DNA from: Paenibacillus sacheonensis
GTDB lineage: Bacteria; Bacillota; Bacilli; Paenibacillales; Paenibacillaceae
Assembly: GCF_009909195.1 (NCBI RefSeq)
Contig: NZ_JAAAMU010000006.1
Span: forward strand, 62,001-126,000
DNA: 64,000 nucleotides
Direction of reading: 5' to 3'
The notes beneath the pieces were generated by a model. The model did no database searches. It saw only the letters and a list, made by a program, of their open reading frames with translations, and had not been told where the DNA came from. Made by a program: the position numbers and the translations under genes. Positions within the stretch are counted from its first letter, which is position 1. The number at the start of each line of letters is the position of its first letter. Below, piece after piece: positions 7,965-16,189 of this stretch.

Positions 7965-9095
7965 TCACAATTTCAAGAATTTGTTAATGCCAGTTTCTTT
8001 AAGTGGTCTTGGTGTGCTCACATTTAAACCTACGGAATTTAAAATTTTAGATAAGAAATCTTCTGACATTACTGTATCATTAAAAATCAATTTATGTTCA
8101 TTTATACTTCCCAATAATCCTCCAACTACTATTTTTCCAAACTTTAATGTCTCTGGTGATATATTTTTCTCTAGATAAACTCTTGTAACAAATAAATTAA
8201 TAAAACTTGCTAATAAATCAGCAAGTTGAATCATAGGGGTTTCAATGGAGTCTACCATTTTTAATATTTTGATCTTTGTAAATCCAAAAACTATTTCAGT
8301 TCCAGTCTCTAAAACGAATGTAGCTTCTCCATTCCTGTACCAATTAAATGCTTCAGGATATGCTTCTTCAAATTGCTTAGTTTGATCATGATAGAATCTT
8401 AATTTATTGATATTTACCTTCCGTGAAAACTTCTCTAAAATCTGAATAAACGAAATGAATATAGGGAGATTTAAACTATGCATTGCCTTATGAGGCATCG
8501 CTGTCATGGTGTGCGTTTCTTCCCAAAGAATGTCTTCTAAAAATTTTGATGAACCACTAATTGCATTCGCTAACTCAAAATGAGAATTATTGTTCAATTC
8601 GCTGATGAGTGAATCATGCGCGATTTTAATTGATTCAATACACGGATTATTATGCGCATTTGCAAAATTCAGTAATGATTGAGGACAATCATGATAGATG
8701 ATTTCTGCAATAGACTTCTTCACACCATTCATCCAAGATAATTCGGGCATAATATTTTCATTATGTGCATAATCGAGAAATGCCTCTACAATTTTTGCAG
8801 CAATACAGTACTTTTTTTCTGCAATTACAAAAAACGGCACACAGCCTAATTGCCCTGCTTCTGTGAATAAATTATTAATAATTTTTTGACCATTTACACT
8901 TTTTAGTATTTCACTTCCCTTAAGCTCGTTTTTTTCTGGGAAGTGGGCTCTTATATATTTATTTATTAAATTATCAATTTTAAATCTCTTTTCTTTCTCA
9001 ATCAGCCATCCTGCTAATACATAGAAAGGTTGTTGAGCATCAAGATAGTTTCCCCCACTATTACCTGATTCGTCACAGTAAAAGTCATGTGTCAT
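7965..9095 (-). CDS. DUF3800 domain protein
   Basis: 376 aa. The N-terminus HDFYCDESGNSGG carries the family-defining DESG motif (residues 8-11), and MIQLADLLASF near residue 300 is the other conserved DUF3800 block. The biochemical role of DUF3800 is not firmly established. The family is common in phages, mobile elements and defence islands, and conserved acids suggest a nuclease-like active site. The ribosome site is AAAGGA just before ATG 9095. The gene lies 76 bases downstream of a PD-(D/E)XK nuclease gene on the same strand, so the two may form a module. Confidence 0.85.
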   Translation of the reverse strand: MTHDFYCDESGNSGGNYLDAQQPFYVLAGWLIEKEKRFKIDNLINKYIRAHFPEKNELKGSEILKSVNGQKIINNLFTEAGQLGCVPFFVIAEKKYCIAAKIVEAFLDYAHNENIMPELSWMNGVKKSIAEIIYHDCPQSLLNFANAHNNPCIESIKIAHDSLISELNNNSHFELANAISGSSKFLEDILWEETHTMTAMPHKAMHSLNLPIFISFIQILEKFSRKVNINKLRFYHDQTKQFEEAYPEAFNWYRNGEATFVLETGTEIVFGFTKIKILKMVDSIETPMIQLADLLASFINLFVTRVYLEKNISPETLKFGKIVVGGLLGSINEHKLIFNDTVMSEDFLSKILNSVGLNVSTPRPLKETGINKFLKL

Positions 9096-9171
9096 TTTTT
9101 TTCCTTTCTTATCATCAGCTAAATTCGCATATGATTAAGCTTAATGAATTTCAGCCGGACCAAGGGATGTG

Positions 9172-9720
9172 TTATGCGAAGTTAGTTATGAGGTCCCTCA
9201 ATAAAATTATTTCAGTTTTGGTACATCCATCCTTCTTACACATTATATAAATGTTATTTGAGGTATAGTTGAACTTTGAAATATCTTCACTAAACCATTT
9301 CATAAATTTTTCAATAAATTCATGTAACGAATGATTAAACAAAATGAAAATTCCGTTTCTGTAATTATAATCTCGTATAAATGTATTAATTGTTTGGAAA
9401 TCTTTTTTCGTTTGCTTCTTATCTAGTACGCCTTTTACTTCAATTACTAATTCGTTATTAGAATGCGAGCCAGCATTATGTAAAATAAAATCCGGGTTTT
9501 TCTGATCTGCTCTCCTGAAGTCACGATGCCCACTCTTATCAATTTCTCCACACAACGACAACTCAGGGCCGTCCCCCATAATCAGTCTTATCTGATGATA
9601 CAATTCATAACAAAACACTCTTTCTCTAATAACATTAGAAGAATAAGTAGTAATAACTTGGTGATATCCACCACCTACGTTATTTAAAGCCCTTTCAATG
9701 ATTCCTATTCTTGATTCCAC
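9172..9720 (-). CDS. PD-(D/E)XK superfamily nuclease-like protein
   Basis: 182 aa from GTG 9720, chosen because GGAGGG lies seven bases upstream; a TTG at 9735 overlaps that site. The core reads KNPDFILHN, a short spacer, then NELVIEVKG, the classic PD...(D/E)XK arrangement of restriction-type nucleases (about D77, E94, K96), followed by a helix with Lys and Asp. No separate DNA-recognition domain is visible. It is followed by the DUF3800 gene and preceded at 72 bases by a small SH3-like gene. All three are AT-rich and probably form one transcript. Likely role: defence or DNA processing. Confidence 0.75.
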   Translation of the reverse strand: MESRIGIIERALNNVGGGYHQVITTYSSNVIRERVFCYELYHQIRLIMGDGPELSLCGEIDKSGHRDFRRADQKNPDFILHNAGSHSNNELVIEVKGVLDKKQTKKDFQTINTFIRDYNYRNGIFILFNHSLHEFIEKFMKWFSEDISKFNYTSNNIYIMCKKDGCTKTEIILLRDLITNFA

Positions 9721-9792
9721 ATTGCGACCCTCCAAAAAGTTTCTCTTACGAACATCGCATACATCTTTGAAGCCATTCTGGTTTTGTCACAT

Positions 9793-9996
9793 TTACCCTC
9801 CACCGAACGGAATTAACACAGAGACCTTAACAACATCTTTGATTGGAATCCAATCCACATCGGCTTCATACCGAATCTTTACTCGTCCATTTTCAGTCAC
9901 TTCTTCTACAATACCTTTTGCCTTACTATCGTCTTCCAATGTCAAAACAACCAATCGGTGCTTCTGAGCTGCTGTCCGAAGTTCCTTAATAACCAT
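9793..9996 (-). CDS. Small SH3-like/YolD-C-terminus-like protein (67 aa)
   Basis: Starts MVIKELRTAAQKHRLVVL with a GGGGGAACAAG ribosome region. The segment GIVEEV...GRVKIRYEADVDWIPIKDVVKV resembles the small beta-barrel that ends YolD-like proteins (the WIPIKDIVKV pattern), but the usual YolD N-terminal helices are missing. It is the first gene upstream of the PD-(D/E)XK and DUF3800 genes. Function unknown; a nucleic-acid or protein adaptor is possible. Confidence 0.55.
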   Translation of the reverse strand: MVIKELRTAAQKHRLVVLTLEDDSKAKGIVEEVTENGRVKIRYEADVDWIPIKDVVKVSVLIPFGGG

Positions 9997-10344
9997 CTTG
10001 TTCCCCCAATCTAACCCCTCAAGGATTATCCTTATCTCATCTAAAGGTCACAGAAAGCGACCAACCACCTTTGTGGGTTGGTGGTTCGAGTGTGTACGGC
10101 ACTTTACGCCTCGTCCTACTGAAATTTATAATCGAATAAACTGTTTCACAACTTGGTTAGTAAATCCTCTTCATCTTTTTCTCATATCCCAAGCTCCAAA
10201 TCTTGTCGGTACCTTCAAGCTCACACATAAACGGCTCACCAAGACTGGATAAAACATAGGTGCATGCGGAAACATACCACTCTTTCCCTTATCGTCCGCA
10301 AGACCTAGTATACAGTATTTCCCACAGTTCAGAAGCAACTATTA

Positions 10345-10396
10345 AACAAAAAAGACATTCCTGCATTGAGGGGTTAACCCTCCTATTACAGGAACG
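10345..10396 (-). terminator. Nested hairpin with minus-strand U-tract
   Basis: Outer arms TTCCTG (10358-10363) and CAGGAA (10389-10394) enclose a second palindrome, GAGGGGTTAACCCTC. On the minus strand the stem is followed by TGTCTTTTTTG. It is probably a backup terminator for the McrBC-like operon; a small structured RNA is the alternative. Confidence 0.45.
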
Positions 10397-10486
10397 CCTG
10401 TTAGTTGTTTATATATAAGTGTCTAGGCTCTATTATCTAAAGAAGTAAATAAAGGCTGAGTTGATTACTCGGTCAATAGAGTAAGC

Positions 10487-10514
10487 GGAAAAGCCCACGT
10501 TTTGACGCGGACTT
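10487..10514 (-). terminator. Terminator of the McrBC-like operon
   Basis: On the minus strand GTCCGCGT, a CAAA loop, ACGTGGGC (two wobble pairs), then TTTTCC. It lies directly after the DUF2357 nuclease stop. Confidence 0.65.
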
Positions 10515-10531
10515 CATTCTTACACACTAAA

Positions 10532-12358
10532 TTAAATACTTTCCTTAACATTCTCCATAAAACTAATTATTAATTGTAAATTTGCAATTATCTCGTCAAA
10601 GTTTTGACCAGGGTTCATTGGGATAATTCTAATTGAATCATCATGAATAAATGATTGATTTCTATATTCCATTCTAGGTTCAGCATAAATTGCCCATACC
10701 TCACGTACTGGCCTTGGACTAAAAGTTTCTCTAAAATTCTTGGCCCTCTGCCCCTCACCATATAGAAATCTAGAGTTACTATCCCGCTTATATGCGATTA
10801 ACTGTTCCATCTCTTTTTGTCTTGTGATTGAGTTGTGTTTTGAATTAACCCAAAAATTGCTAACAGGACGATACTTAAAGTCCACTATTAAGCTCCCGAC
10901 ATATACGTTTTGCTGATAAAAATCAAGTCTTCCATCAGGTCTATTATTTTTACCCATATAAAGCGGAGTTCCCTCTAAATTTGTAGCACTACCAGCTAAT
11001 GGTATGACTCCATCGTATACAAACTGAATACTCAGGTCATTTTTTGTCAAGATTATTCGTTCACCACTAGCCATGTGAGGAATTAAAAATAGTTCATCGC
11101 CCTTTAAATTGTCATACATCCACCCCGACTTAGGTTCAAAACCAATTTGACAAAGTAATTTTAACAAGTGTAGGTATCCCCACATTTCATATAACTTATC
11201 AGTTCTCTTCCATTGATATGTAAAAGAAGGATCTAAGGATATTTCTACTTCTTCTTCTTTTATATCTCTATGTAATTGGTACAATGCCCTATAACGAGAA
11301 TCCAATAAAAGATTGTGTGGTATATGAGTAAATGGTTTATAGGTAATTTCATCAAACCACGGAGCATGGTTAATCATTTGAAAACCTATTTTCATACGGT
11401 GCACTAGCTGAGCGTAGTTTTCTAATAATACTATTACTCGCTCTTTCTCTGATAACTCTCTTCGAGTACTTTCTTGAAAAGAAGCATATATCCTAAGGTC
11501 AACTATCTCTTGGCTCAACTTTACCTTATAAGATCTAAGTGATTCATCAAATTGATCCAATAAAGATAATACATTGCGAACAATAAATTTGACCCATCTA
11601 TTCTCAGGTAAATCATAATCAATCGCACTATATGGAGTTAGCAAATGGCCATCATAACCAGACTTAGTTTGAAGTGCACGCATGGTCACTTGGTCAACTT
11701 TATTAGATCGATTCTCATTTGTCCAACGATACTGTTTTCTCGTTTTAAAATTCGCTTTATTAAAAATGTCTGTCAATGCCGCCATTACTGATGGATAATG
11801 CTTTTTTATTATCATAAAGTGTCTCAACAGTTGAGGAGGAATCGCCTTTGTTGCACTATCTGAAGCATTATATACCTTTTTAACAAAATCAATGGCTAGT
11901 CCCCGAACTGTAGCTTCAAGTTCCTTTTTCATTAGCTCCAATTCGTTATTAGTTAATTGTTTTGCATGTACTATAAAAGGGATATAATATCTTTCACCGT
12001 CAGCTACCAATGTAGCCAGATATGTTCCTGGTATTAGTGGATAATAATCCTTAAAGTATAATGCGAGAGGTGTATTTGACGGTTTAAGATAGACATCTCC
12101 ACTTTCATCATATTCAAGTCTGTCATCCTCCAGTGATTCTAATCCATACATATAGAGTCGAGCATTTTTATCTCTAGTATTAAATAGAATGCTAACGTAT
12201 TTATTTTCTACTAGTTCAAATGAAGGATTATATTCAATTACGGCTTCAGATGTGTAAAAGTCATGCACTGATTCTTTCTTATCATTATCCTTTATAACAG
12301 AGAGCTCAATGGATTCAACTTTAACAGCTTCTACCATCTTTCTATAAAGTGAAGCCAT
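10532..12358 (-). CDS. DUF2357 and PD-(D/E)XK nuclease, McrC-like effector
   Basis: 608 aa. The N-terminal half (about 40-340) matches the beta-rich then helical plan of DUF2357 proteins. The C-terminal half is a PD-(D/E)XK nuclease: LYEMWGYLHLL (E391), RPDGRLD (473-479) and IVDFKYRP (D493, K495). This architecture is the nuclease partner of McrB-type AAA+ motors in type IV-like restriction systems. Its start overlaps the AAA+ gene by 17 bases, so translation is coupled. In McrBC the motor binds modified DNA and McrC cleaves. Here the target is unknown. It is the last gene of a three-gene operon. Confidence 0.85.
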   Translation of the reverse strand: MASLYRKMVEAVKVESIELSVIKDNDKKESVHDFYTSEAVIEYNPSFELVENKYVSILFNTRDKNARLYMYGLESLEDDRLEYDESGDVYLKPSNTPLALYFKDYYPLIPGTYLATLVADGERYYIPFIVHAKQLTNNELELMKKELEATVRGLAIDFVKKVYNASDSATKAIPPQLLRHFMIIKKHYPSVMAALTDIFNKANFKTRKQYRWTNENRSNKVDQVTMRALQTKSGYDGHLLTPYSAIDYDLPENRWVKFIVRNVLSLLDQFDESLRSYKVKLSQEIVDLRIYASFQESTRRELSEKERVIVLLENYAQLVHRMKIGFQMINHAPWFDEITYKPFTHIPHNLLLDSRYRALYQLHRDIKEEEVEISLDPSFTYQWKRTDKLYEMWGYLHLLKLLCQIGFEPKSGWMYDNLKGDELFLIPHMASGERIILTKNDLSIQFVYDGVIPLAGSATNLEGTPLYMGKNNRPDGRLDFYQQNVYVGSLIVDFKYRPVSNFWVNSKHNSITRQKEMEQLIAYKRDSNSRFLYGEGQRAKNFRETFSPRPVREVWAIYAEPRMEYRNQSFIHDDSIRIIPMNPGQNFDEIIANLQLIISFMENVKESI

Positions 12359-14297
12359 TGACCTTCAACTCTTTCGCCTTTTGATACAAAACATCTATCG
12401 TTTTAGTGAATTTCGATACACGACTGTACTTTTCTATAACCTCGTAGATTTTTCCATCAACTTTATCCTCATTGATTTTTCCGACTAAGCCCTTCAATAA
12501 CCCCTCTGGCCCACGTAATTTTGTCAGAATTCGTTGAACGACTTGAATATCAAACGCTTCCTCACGACCTAGATAAGAATTATTAGGTAAATTCTTAAGG
12601 TATTGATCAATTTGTTTTATAACTCTGGGACCAATTCCAAGATTTCTACTTTCTTTCTGCATTGTCTCATGAATTGCCCATAATAGTTCTAATTCATCAT
12701 CGCTTAAAGAAAGGGTGCTTTCTTGTTTTTTAAACTTAGAATATTGCTCGTAAGTATATGGTCTACGTGTTTTTTCTTTTGCTTCTCTGGAATTTTTGTT
12801 TTTCAACTTACTATATTCACTAACCTCTAGCGATATCACATTTGCTCTATCTAACACTTTATCTGAGAAATGATAGGTCGATTCATCTAAATTAACAGTA
12901 CCAACAAAAACAACATTAGGTCCAATGTTGACTTCTGGCCCATACTGACCTGAATTATAGATTTGTTGAGCAATCCGGTCGCTATATAGTCTAAGTGTTC
13001 TTCTATTGGAATCCATCTCGAGGACCGATAGAAATTGAGAGAAGTAATGTTCAACACGAGAAAGGTTCATCTCGTCAAAGCAAACAATAAACATTTTAGT
13101 TCGATCCTGCTGAGCAATGAATAAGGTATCCACTATAGATGTATCACTTGGCCTATAAAGCATATTTTTAGTATCTACATATCCAAGTAGATCAGAGTCA
13201 TCGGTCCATGAAGGACGTACCGGAATGAAAAGCAGTTGATTGGCATCCAGCCCTAGGGCTTTTCCGTACGCCTGGACTAACTTTGATTTACCTGTACCGC
13301 TCATTCCAGCAAGAATAGTTAGTGCATTTGATTTCATTGCAGTGTGAAAATTATAAAGATCTGCCTCTTTATATTGAAGCCCATTATCACGAGTAACATT
13401 TATGAAATGATCCATAAACTCCTCTTCTTTAACATATCCATCCTCATCGAGTTGTGAAGTTTCATTTGAATCTTCGTTTTCGTTCTTACTGACTTCATCG
13501 TTATATGAAGAAGGTTGGAATGCTTCCCTTAAAATATGCACATCTGGATCAACACTTTTCAGCTTGCCTTCAATTTCATTATACGAATCCTGATCCAAAA
13601 ACAATAATGCATCGTCATCATTACCTTCACGATAAGTTTTATTAATCCATGGATTAAAAGAAATCTCTTTGACGCCATCATTTGCCACGAATGAAAATCC
13701 ACCATGAGCATATTCGTGCTTATCGAACAGGCCAAAGGCCGTAAAAACATTCCCTTCTCTCCAAAGAACAATAGTGGGGGTATCATAAGGCTCAATTGAG
13801 ATTCCTTCAGCAGTGCCCACATACTTCCCTTGGATCAGAGATTCAACAAACTCCTCTCGTGTCATATCTTGTTGATTAGTAGAGAATATTGGAATCGATT
13901 TGAATGTCTGAGTCGGTTTATAACTTTCTAACTTAGGTATTAACCTGATGTTCGTTGCATAAAAATGTTCCTCGCGATTAGTTAGAACTTTTTTAGTTGG
14001 CTTAAATAACACAAGACTATCTACCAAGAATTCCGATAATTCATTCACACGAGTGTATTCATTTTGACTATAATCCTCTTGAAAACCATATTTTTCAATG
14101 TCTGAGGGATAGCACGTAAAAAGAATCTGATTACGCGGGAAGCTATCCGGTGGTTCATTAATAAGCTTTATGTAAAATTGTAATGTATTCTGTTTATTAA
14201 CAAAGGCAGATTTATGTCTTCCAATAAGCTCGAAAATTTCCTCATTTGATGGATGCACACCAAGAAAATCAACATCCCATTTTTTACGTTGCAACAA
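12342..14297 (-). CDS. McrB-like AAA+ NTPase
   Basis: 651 aa. Residues ~310-560 form a McrB-clade AAA+ domain: Walker A GMSGTGKS (331-338), Walker B with the clade signature FIVCFDEMNLSRVEHYF (about 403-419), and sensor-1 GTVNLDEST (466-474). The first ~290 residues are a separate region with an acidic linker (about 266-292) and probably carry the recognition domain; no known modified-base-binding domain was recognised. TTG 14297 was chosen because GGGGGAG lies six bases upstream; a TTG one codon later is possible. It follows the coiled-coil gene by 25 bases and overlaps the nuclease gene. Confidence 0.85.
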   Translation of the reverse strand: MLQRKKWDVDFLGVHPSNEEIFELIGRHKSAFVNKQNTLQFYIKLINEPPDSFPRNQILFTCYPSDIEKYGFQEDYSQNEYTRVNELSEFLVDSLVLFKPTKKVLTNREEHFYATNIRLIPKLESYKPTQTFKSIPIFSTNQQDMTREEFVESLIQGKYVGTAEGISIEPYDTPTIVLWREGNVFTAFGLFDKHEYAHGGFSFVANDGVKEISFNPWINKTYREGNDDDALLFLDQDSYNEIEGKLKSVDPDVHILREAFQPSSYNDEVSKNENEDSNETSQLDEDGYVKEEEFMDHFINVTRDNGLQYKEADLYNFHTAMKSNALTILAGMSGTGKSKLVQAYGKALGLDANQLLFIPVRPSWTDDSDLLGYVDTKNMLYRPSDTSIVDTLFIAQQDRTKMFIVCFDEMNLSRVEHYFSQFLSVLEMDSNRRTLRLYSDRIAQQIYNSGQYGPEVNIGPNVVFVGTVNLDESTYHFSDKVLDRANVISLEVSEYSKLKNKNSREAKEKTRRPYTYEQYSKFKKQESTLSLSDDELELLWAIHETMQKESRNLGIGPRVIKQIDQYLKNLPNNSYLGREEAFDIQVVQRILTKLRGPEGLLKGLVGKINEDKVDGKIYEVIEKYSRVSKFTKTIDVLYQKAKELKVNGFTL

Positions 14298-14322
14298 TTG
14301 AATCTCCCCCTAATACTAGTAA

Positions 14323-15486
14323 CTAGTAGTGAATATTACAATAATCTTTTAGTTCATTATACGTACTAAAACCATTTACCTTTGATCCAAATATCTCATT
14401 AAGTAATTGTTGCTTAGGAACCGGTAATCGAAACTTTATGTACCATATTTCGTCTACACTTTCTAATGCATTACCTTGAATCATTTGTTCTAGTTCACTC
14501 GGCTTTATTAAATTGAACTTGATATCTTTTCGACGTTCTAATCCGTCCGGCAAGTTCCGATCAATTATTGTTATTTCTCTAGTCCCTTTATCCTGCTCAC
14601 TAACCTCTAGAATTGGTTGCTGATTCTGTAGTTCACCTATTTGGGTATTTAATGATTGTATCTGCTTATTTAGATCTACCTCAGAGTTCTGAATTCTCTC
14701 ATAATCCACCTTTAATTCTTGGTGCTGTTTATCTTTTTTGGCAATTAAGGCGTTACGAGTTTCAATCTCCCGTTCGAGGATCTTCGTGCGTTTTAGAGCA
14801 TTATTTATTTCACTTTGCCCACTAGTGATTTGTTTCTTTAGCTCTCTGTTTGACTTTATAACTTCATTCTTATCCTCTATTAATTGTATTCTTTCTTTTT
14901 CTAAAGATAAGATTTTAATCTCTAGTTGTTCTATTTGACTTTTATATTTAACAATTTCATGTTGCAAGGTAACATATTCATCATTTTTTTCTATAGAGCT
15001 CTCTATTTCTACCAAAGTACTTTTTTGTGTATCATCTTCTATATCCACTTCACTTAAGCATTGTTCTTTTATTTTGTTATAAAGTTCTATACCTTTATTT
15101 ATCGTATCATTATCCGTTTGTGATAACAGGAAAATAACCACATCTTCCAATTTCAATATACTCTCACTATTTTGGAAATCCTCTACTATTCGTTCTATAC
15201 TTTGGTTACTAACTTCCTCAATAATGTCTTTGATTTTAGGCACTTTATAATAGATTCGATAAAATTCTCTTGAGCGCTGTATATTTTTTGGTTTAATTAA
15301 TTCTGCTTCAATGCGACTCCTAAATAGCCTTAATTGCTCAAACTTAAGATTATTTAGGTCACTTATTCCTTTAATAACAATTCGAGATCGAGAAGTTAAA
15401 TGTTTATTTATTTCATTTACTAGATGAACTATCGTTTTGTCAGGCATTTCTCCAAATATCCATTTCCAAGCATCTCTCTCCGACAT
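14323..15486 (-). CDS. Coiled-coil protein of the McrBC-like operon
   Basis: 387 aa, AAGGGAG ribosome site before ATG 15486. Residues ~1-160 are a helical domain of unknown type. About 165-290 is a long continuous coiled coil (heptads rich in Leu, Ile, Lys, Glu). The C-terminal ~90 residues (from TREITIIDRNLPDGLERR) form a small globular domain containing WYIKFRLPVPKQQLLNEIFG. As first gene of the operon it is a candidate sensor or adaptor for the McrB-like motor. Coiled-coil partners are described for McrBC relatives of the CoCoNuT type, but I cannot show homology to them. Confidence 0.75.
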   Translation of the reverse strand: MSERDAWKWIFGEMPDKTIVHLVNEINKHLTSRSRIVIKGISDLNNLKFEQLRLFRSRIEAELIKPKNIQRSREFYRIYYKVPKIKDIIEEVSNQSIERIVEDFQNSESILKLEDVVIFLLSQTDNDTINKGIELYNKIKEQCLSEVDIEDDTQKSTLVEIESSIEKNDEYVTLQHEIVKYKSQIEQLEIKILSLEKERIQLIEDKNEVIKSNRELKKQITSGQSEINNALKRTKILEREIETRNALIAKKDKQHQELKVDYERIQNSEVDLNKQIQSLNTQIGELQNQQPILEVSEQDKGTREITIIDRNLPDGLERRKDIKFNLIKPSELEQMIQGNALESVDEIWYIKFRLPVPKQQLLNEIFGSKVNGFSTYNELKDYCNIHY

Positions 15487-15620
15487 TTAACTTCTCCCTT
15501 TTCAATGTACTTTCCGTATTAGACTTATTACGAATCTAAGTGTTTAGTCAACCACAAAAATATGAATTCAAGGTCCAAAAAAACCAATTTATAGAGCGCT
15601 TTCTCGATGACACAATTACT

Positions 15621-15629
15621 ATTATAACA
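15621..15629 (-). promoter_or_regulatory. Candidate promoter of the McrBC-like operon
   Basis: On the minus strand TGTTATAAT is a perfect extended -10 (TGn plus TATAAT) about 135 bases upstream of the operon's first ATG. No good -35 is present at 16-18 bases, which extended -10 promoters tolerate. The rest of 15487-15724 shows no gene. Confidence 0.4.
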
Positions 15630-15724
15630 CTTTCAATGCTTTGTATTGGGTAAATTATCCTAACAAAAGCAATGCCTGCCTTCACAAATTTCATTCATTA
15701 TTCATGAAGTACTGTAACTCTCTC

Positions 15725-16189
15725 CTATTCACGGGCCAACAAAAAGGAAATATAGATTACATAACCAATTGACGCCTGGCTTGGACCGATTAATGTAGAT
15801 GGGAAATCAATTCCTTTTGATATGCATTCTATAATTGCTGTTACCTCCGCAAACAACGCCTCCGCCAGCGTCGCATACGGGTGGCGGCGGCCGCCAGGCA
15901 GTTCATGAACCCGCTGGCGCAGCAGCCGGTCCGCAATGACGGCGAGAATCCGCTCGCGGTCATCGGCATACCCCAGCACCGCGCGATTCAGGCACTCGTT
16001 GTATTCCCGCCGTTCCTCTTCCGTCTCGCCTCGAGGCTGCGCCAAATACGAGCGCATATCCTCGGCCAGCCGGCGAAAATCCTGCAGCGGGTCAGCGCCC
16101 GCAACGACAGCGCCCGCATCCTCGTTTCCCTCCTCCTGCAGCTTGGATGAATAAGCCGCAGGCGAGAAACGTTCCCGCTGCCTCGTCAT
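15725..16189 (-). pseudogene. cpaF: cpaF/tadA ATPase gene, 5' part, interrupted by the element
   Basis: The ATG overlaps the upstream cpaE stop as ATGA (4 bases). Codons 1-117, down to ALFAEVTA, match the N-terminal helical region of Tad-pilus secretion ATPases (CpaF/TadA). The frame then runs into AT-rich element DNA and stops after 154 codons, so the Walker A and B ATPase core is absent. The switch in base composition is near 15,838. The remainder of the gene is expected left of base 1, beyond the element. The locus-derived protein is certainly non-functional as an ATPase unless the element excises. Confidence 0.8.
15835..15848. other. Right boundary of the integrative element (attachment site region)
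   Basis: Base composition and protein similarity to CpaF both change here, around GCTGTTACCTCCGC. The crossover dinucleotide cannot be fixed without the other end. The matching left site is expected just before base 1, beside the recombinase gene. Confidence 0.6.

Larger units (their letters stand above)
9997..10531. other. Gene-free stretch with hairpins in the defence region
   Basis: About 530 AT-rich bases between the small SH3-like gene and the McrBC-like operon. It holds an ACCAACC/GGTTGGT hairpin (about 10057-10076), a nested inverted repeat at 10358-10394 and a minus-strand terminator at 10487-10514. No convincing ORF was seen; a weak 84-codon plus-strand frame has no ribosome site. 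The promoter of the minus-strand trio ending at 7965 probably lies near 10000-10100. Confidence 0.5.

Noticed and set aside
9998-10252. 84-codon plus-strand ORF in the defence region
   Set aside because: No ribosome site and unusual composition; it overlaps hairpin structures and is opposite to the neighbouring transcripts.
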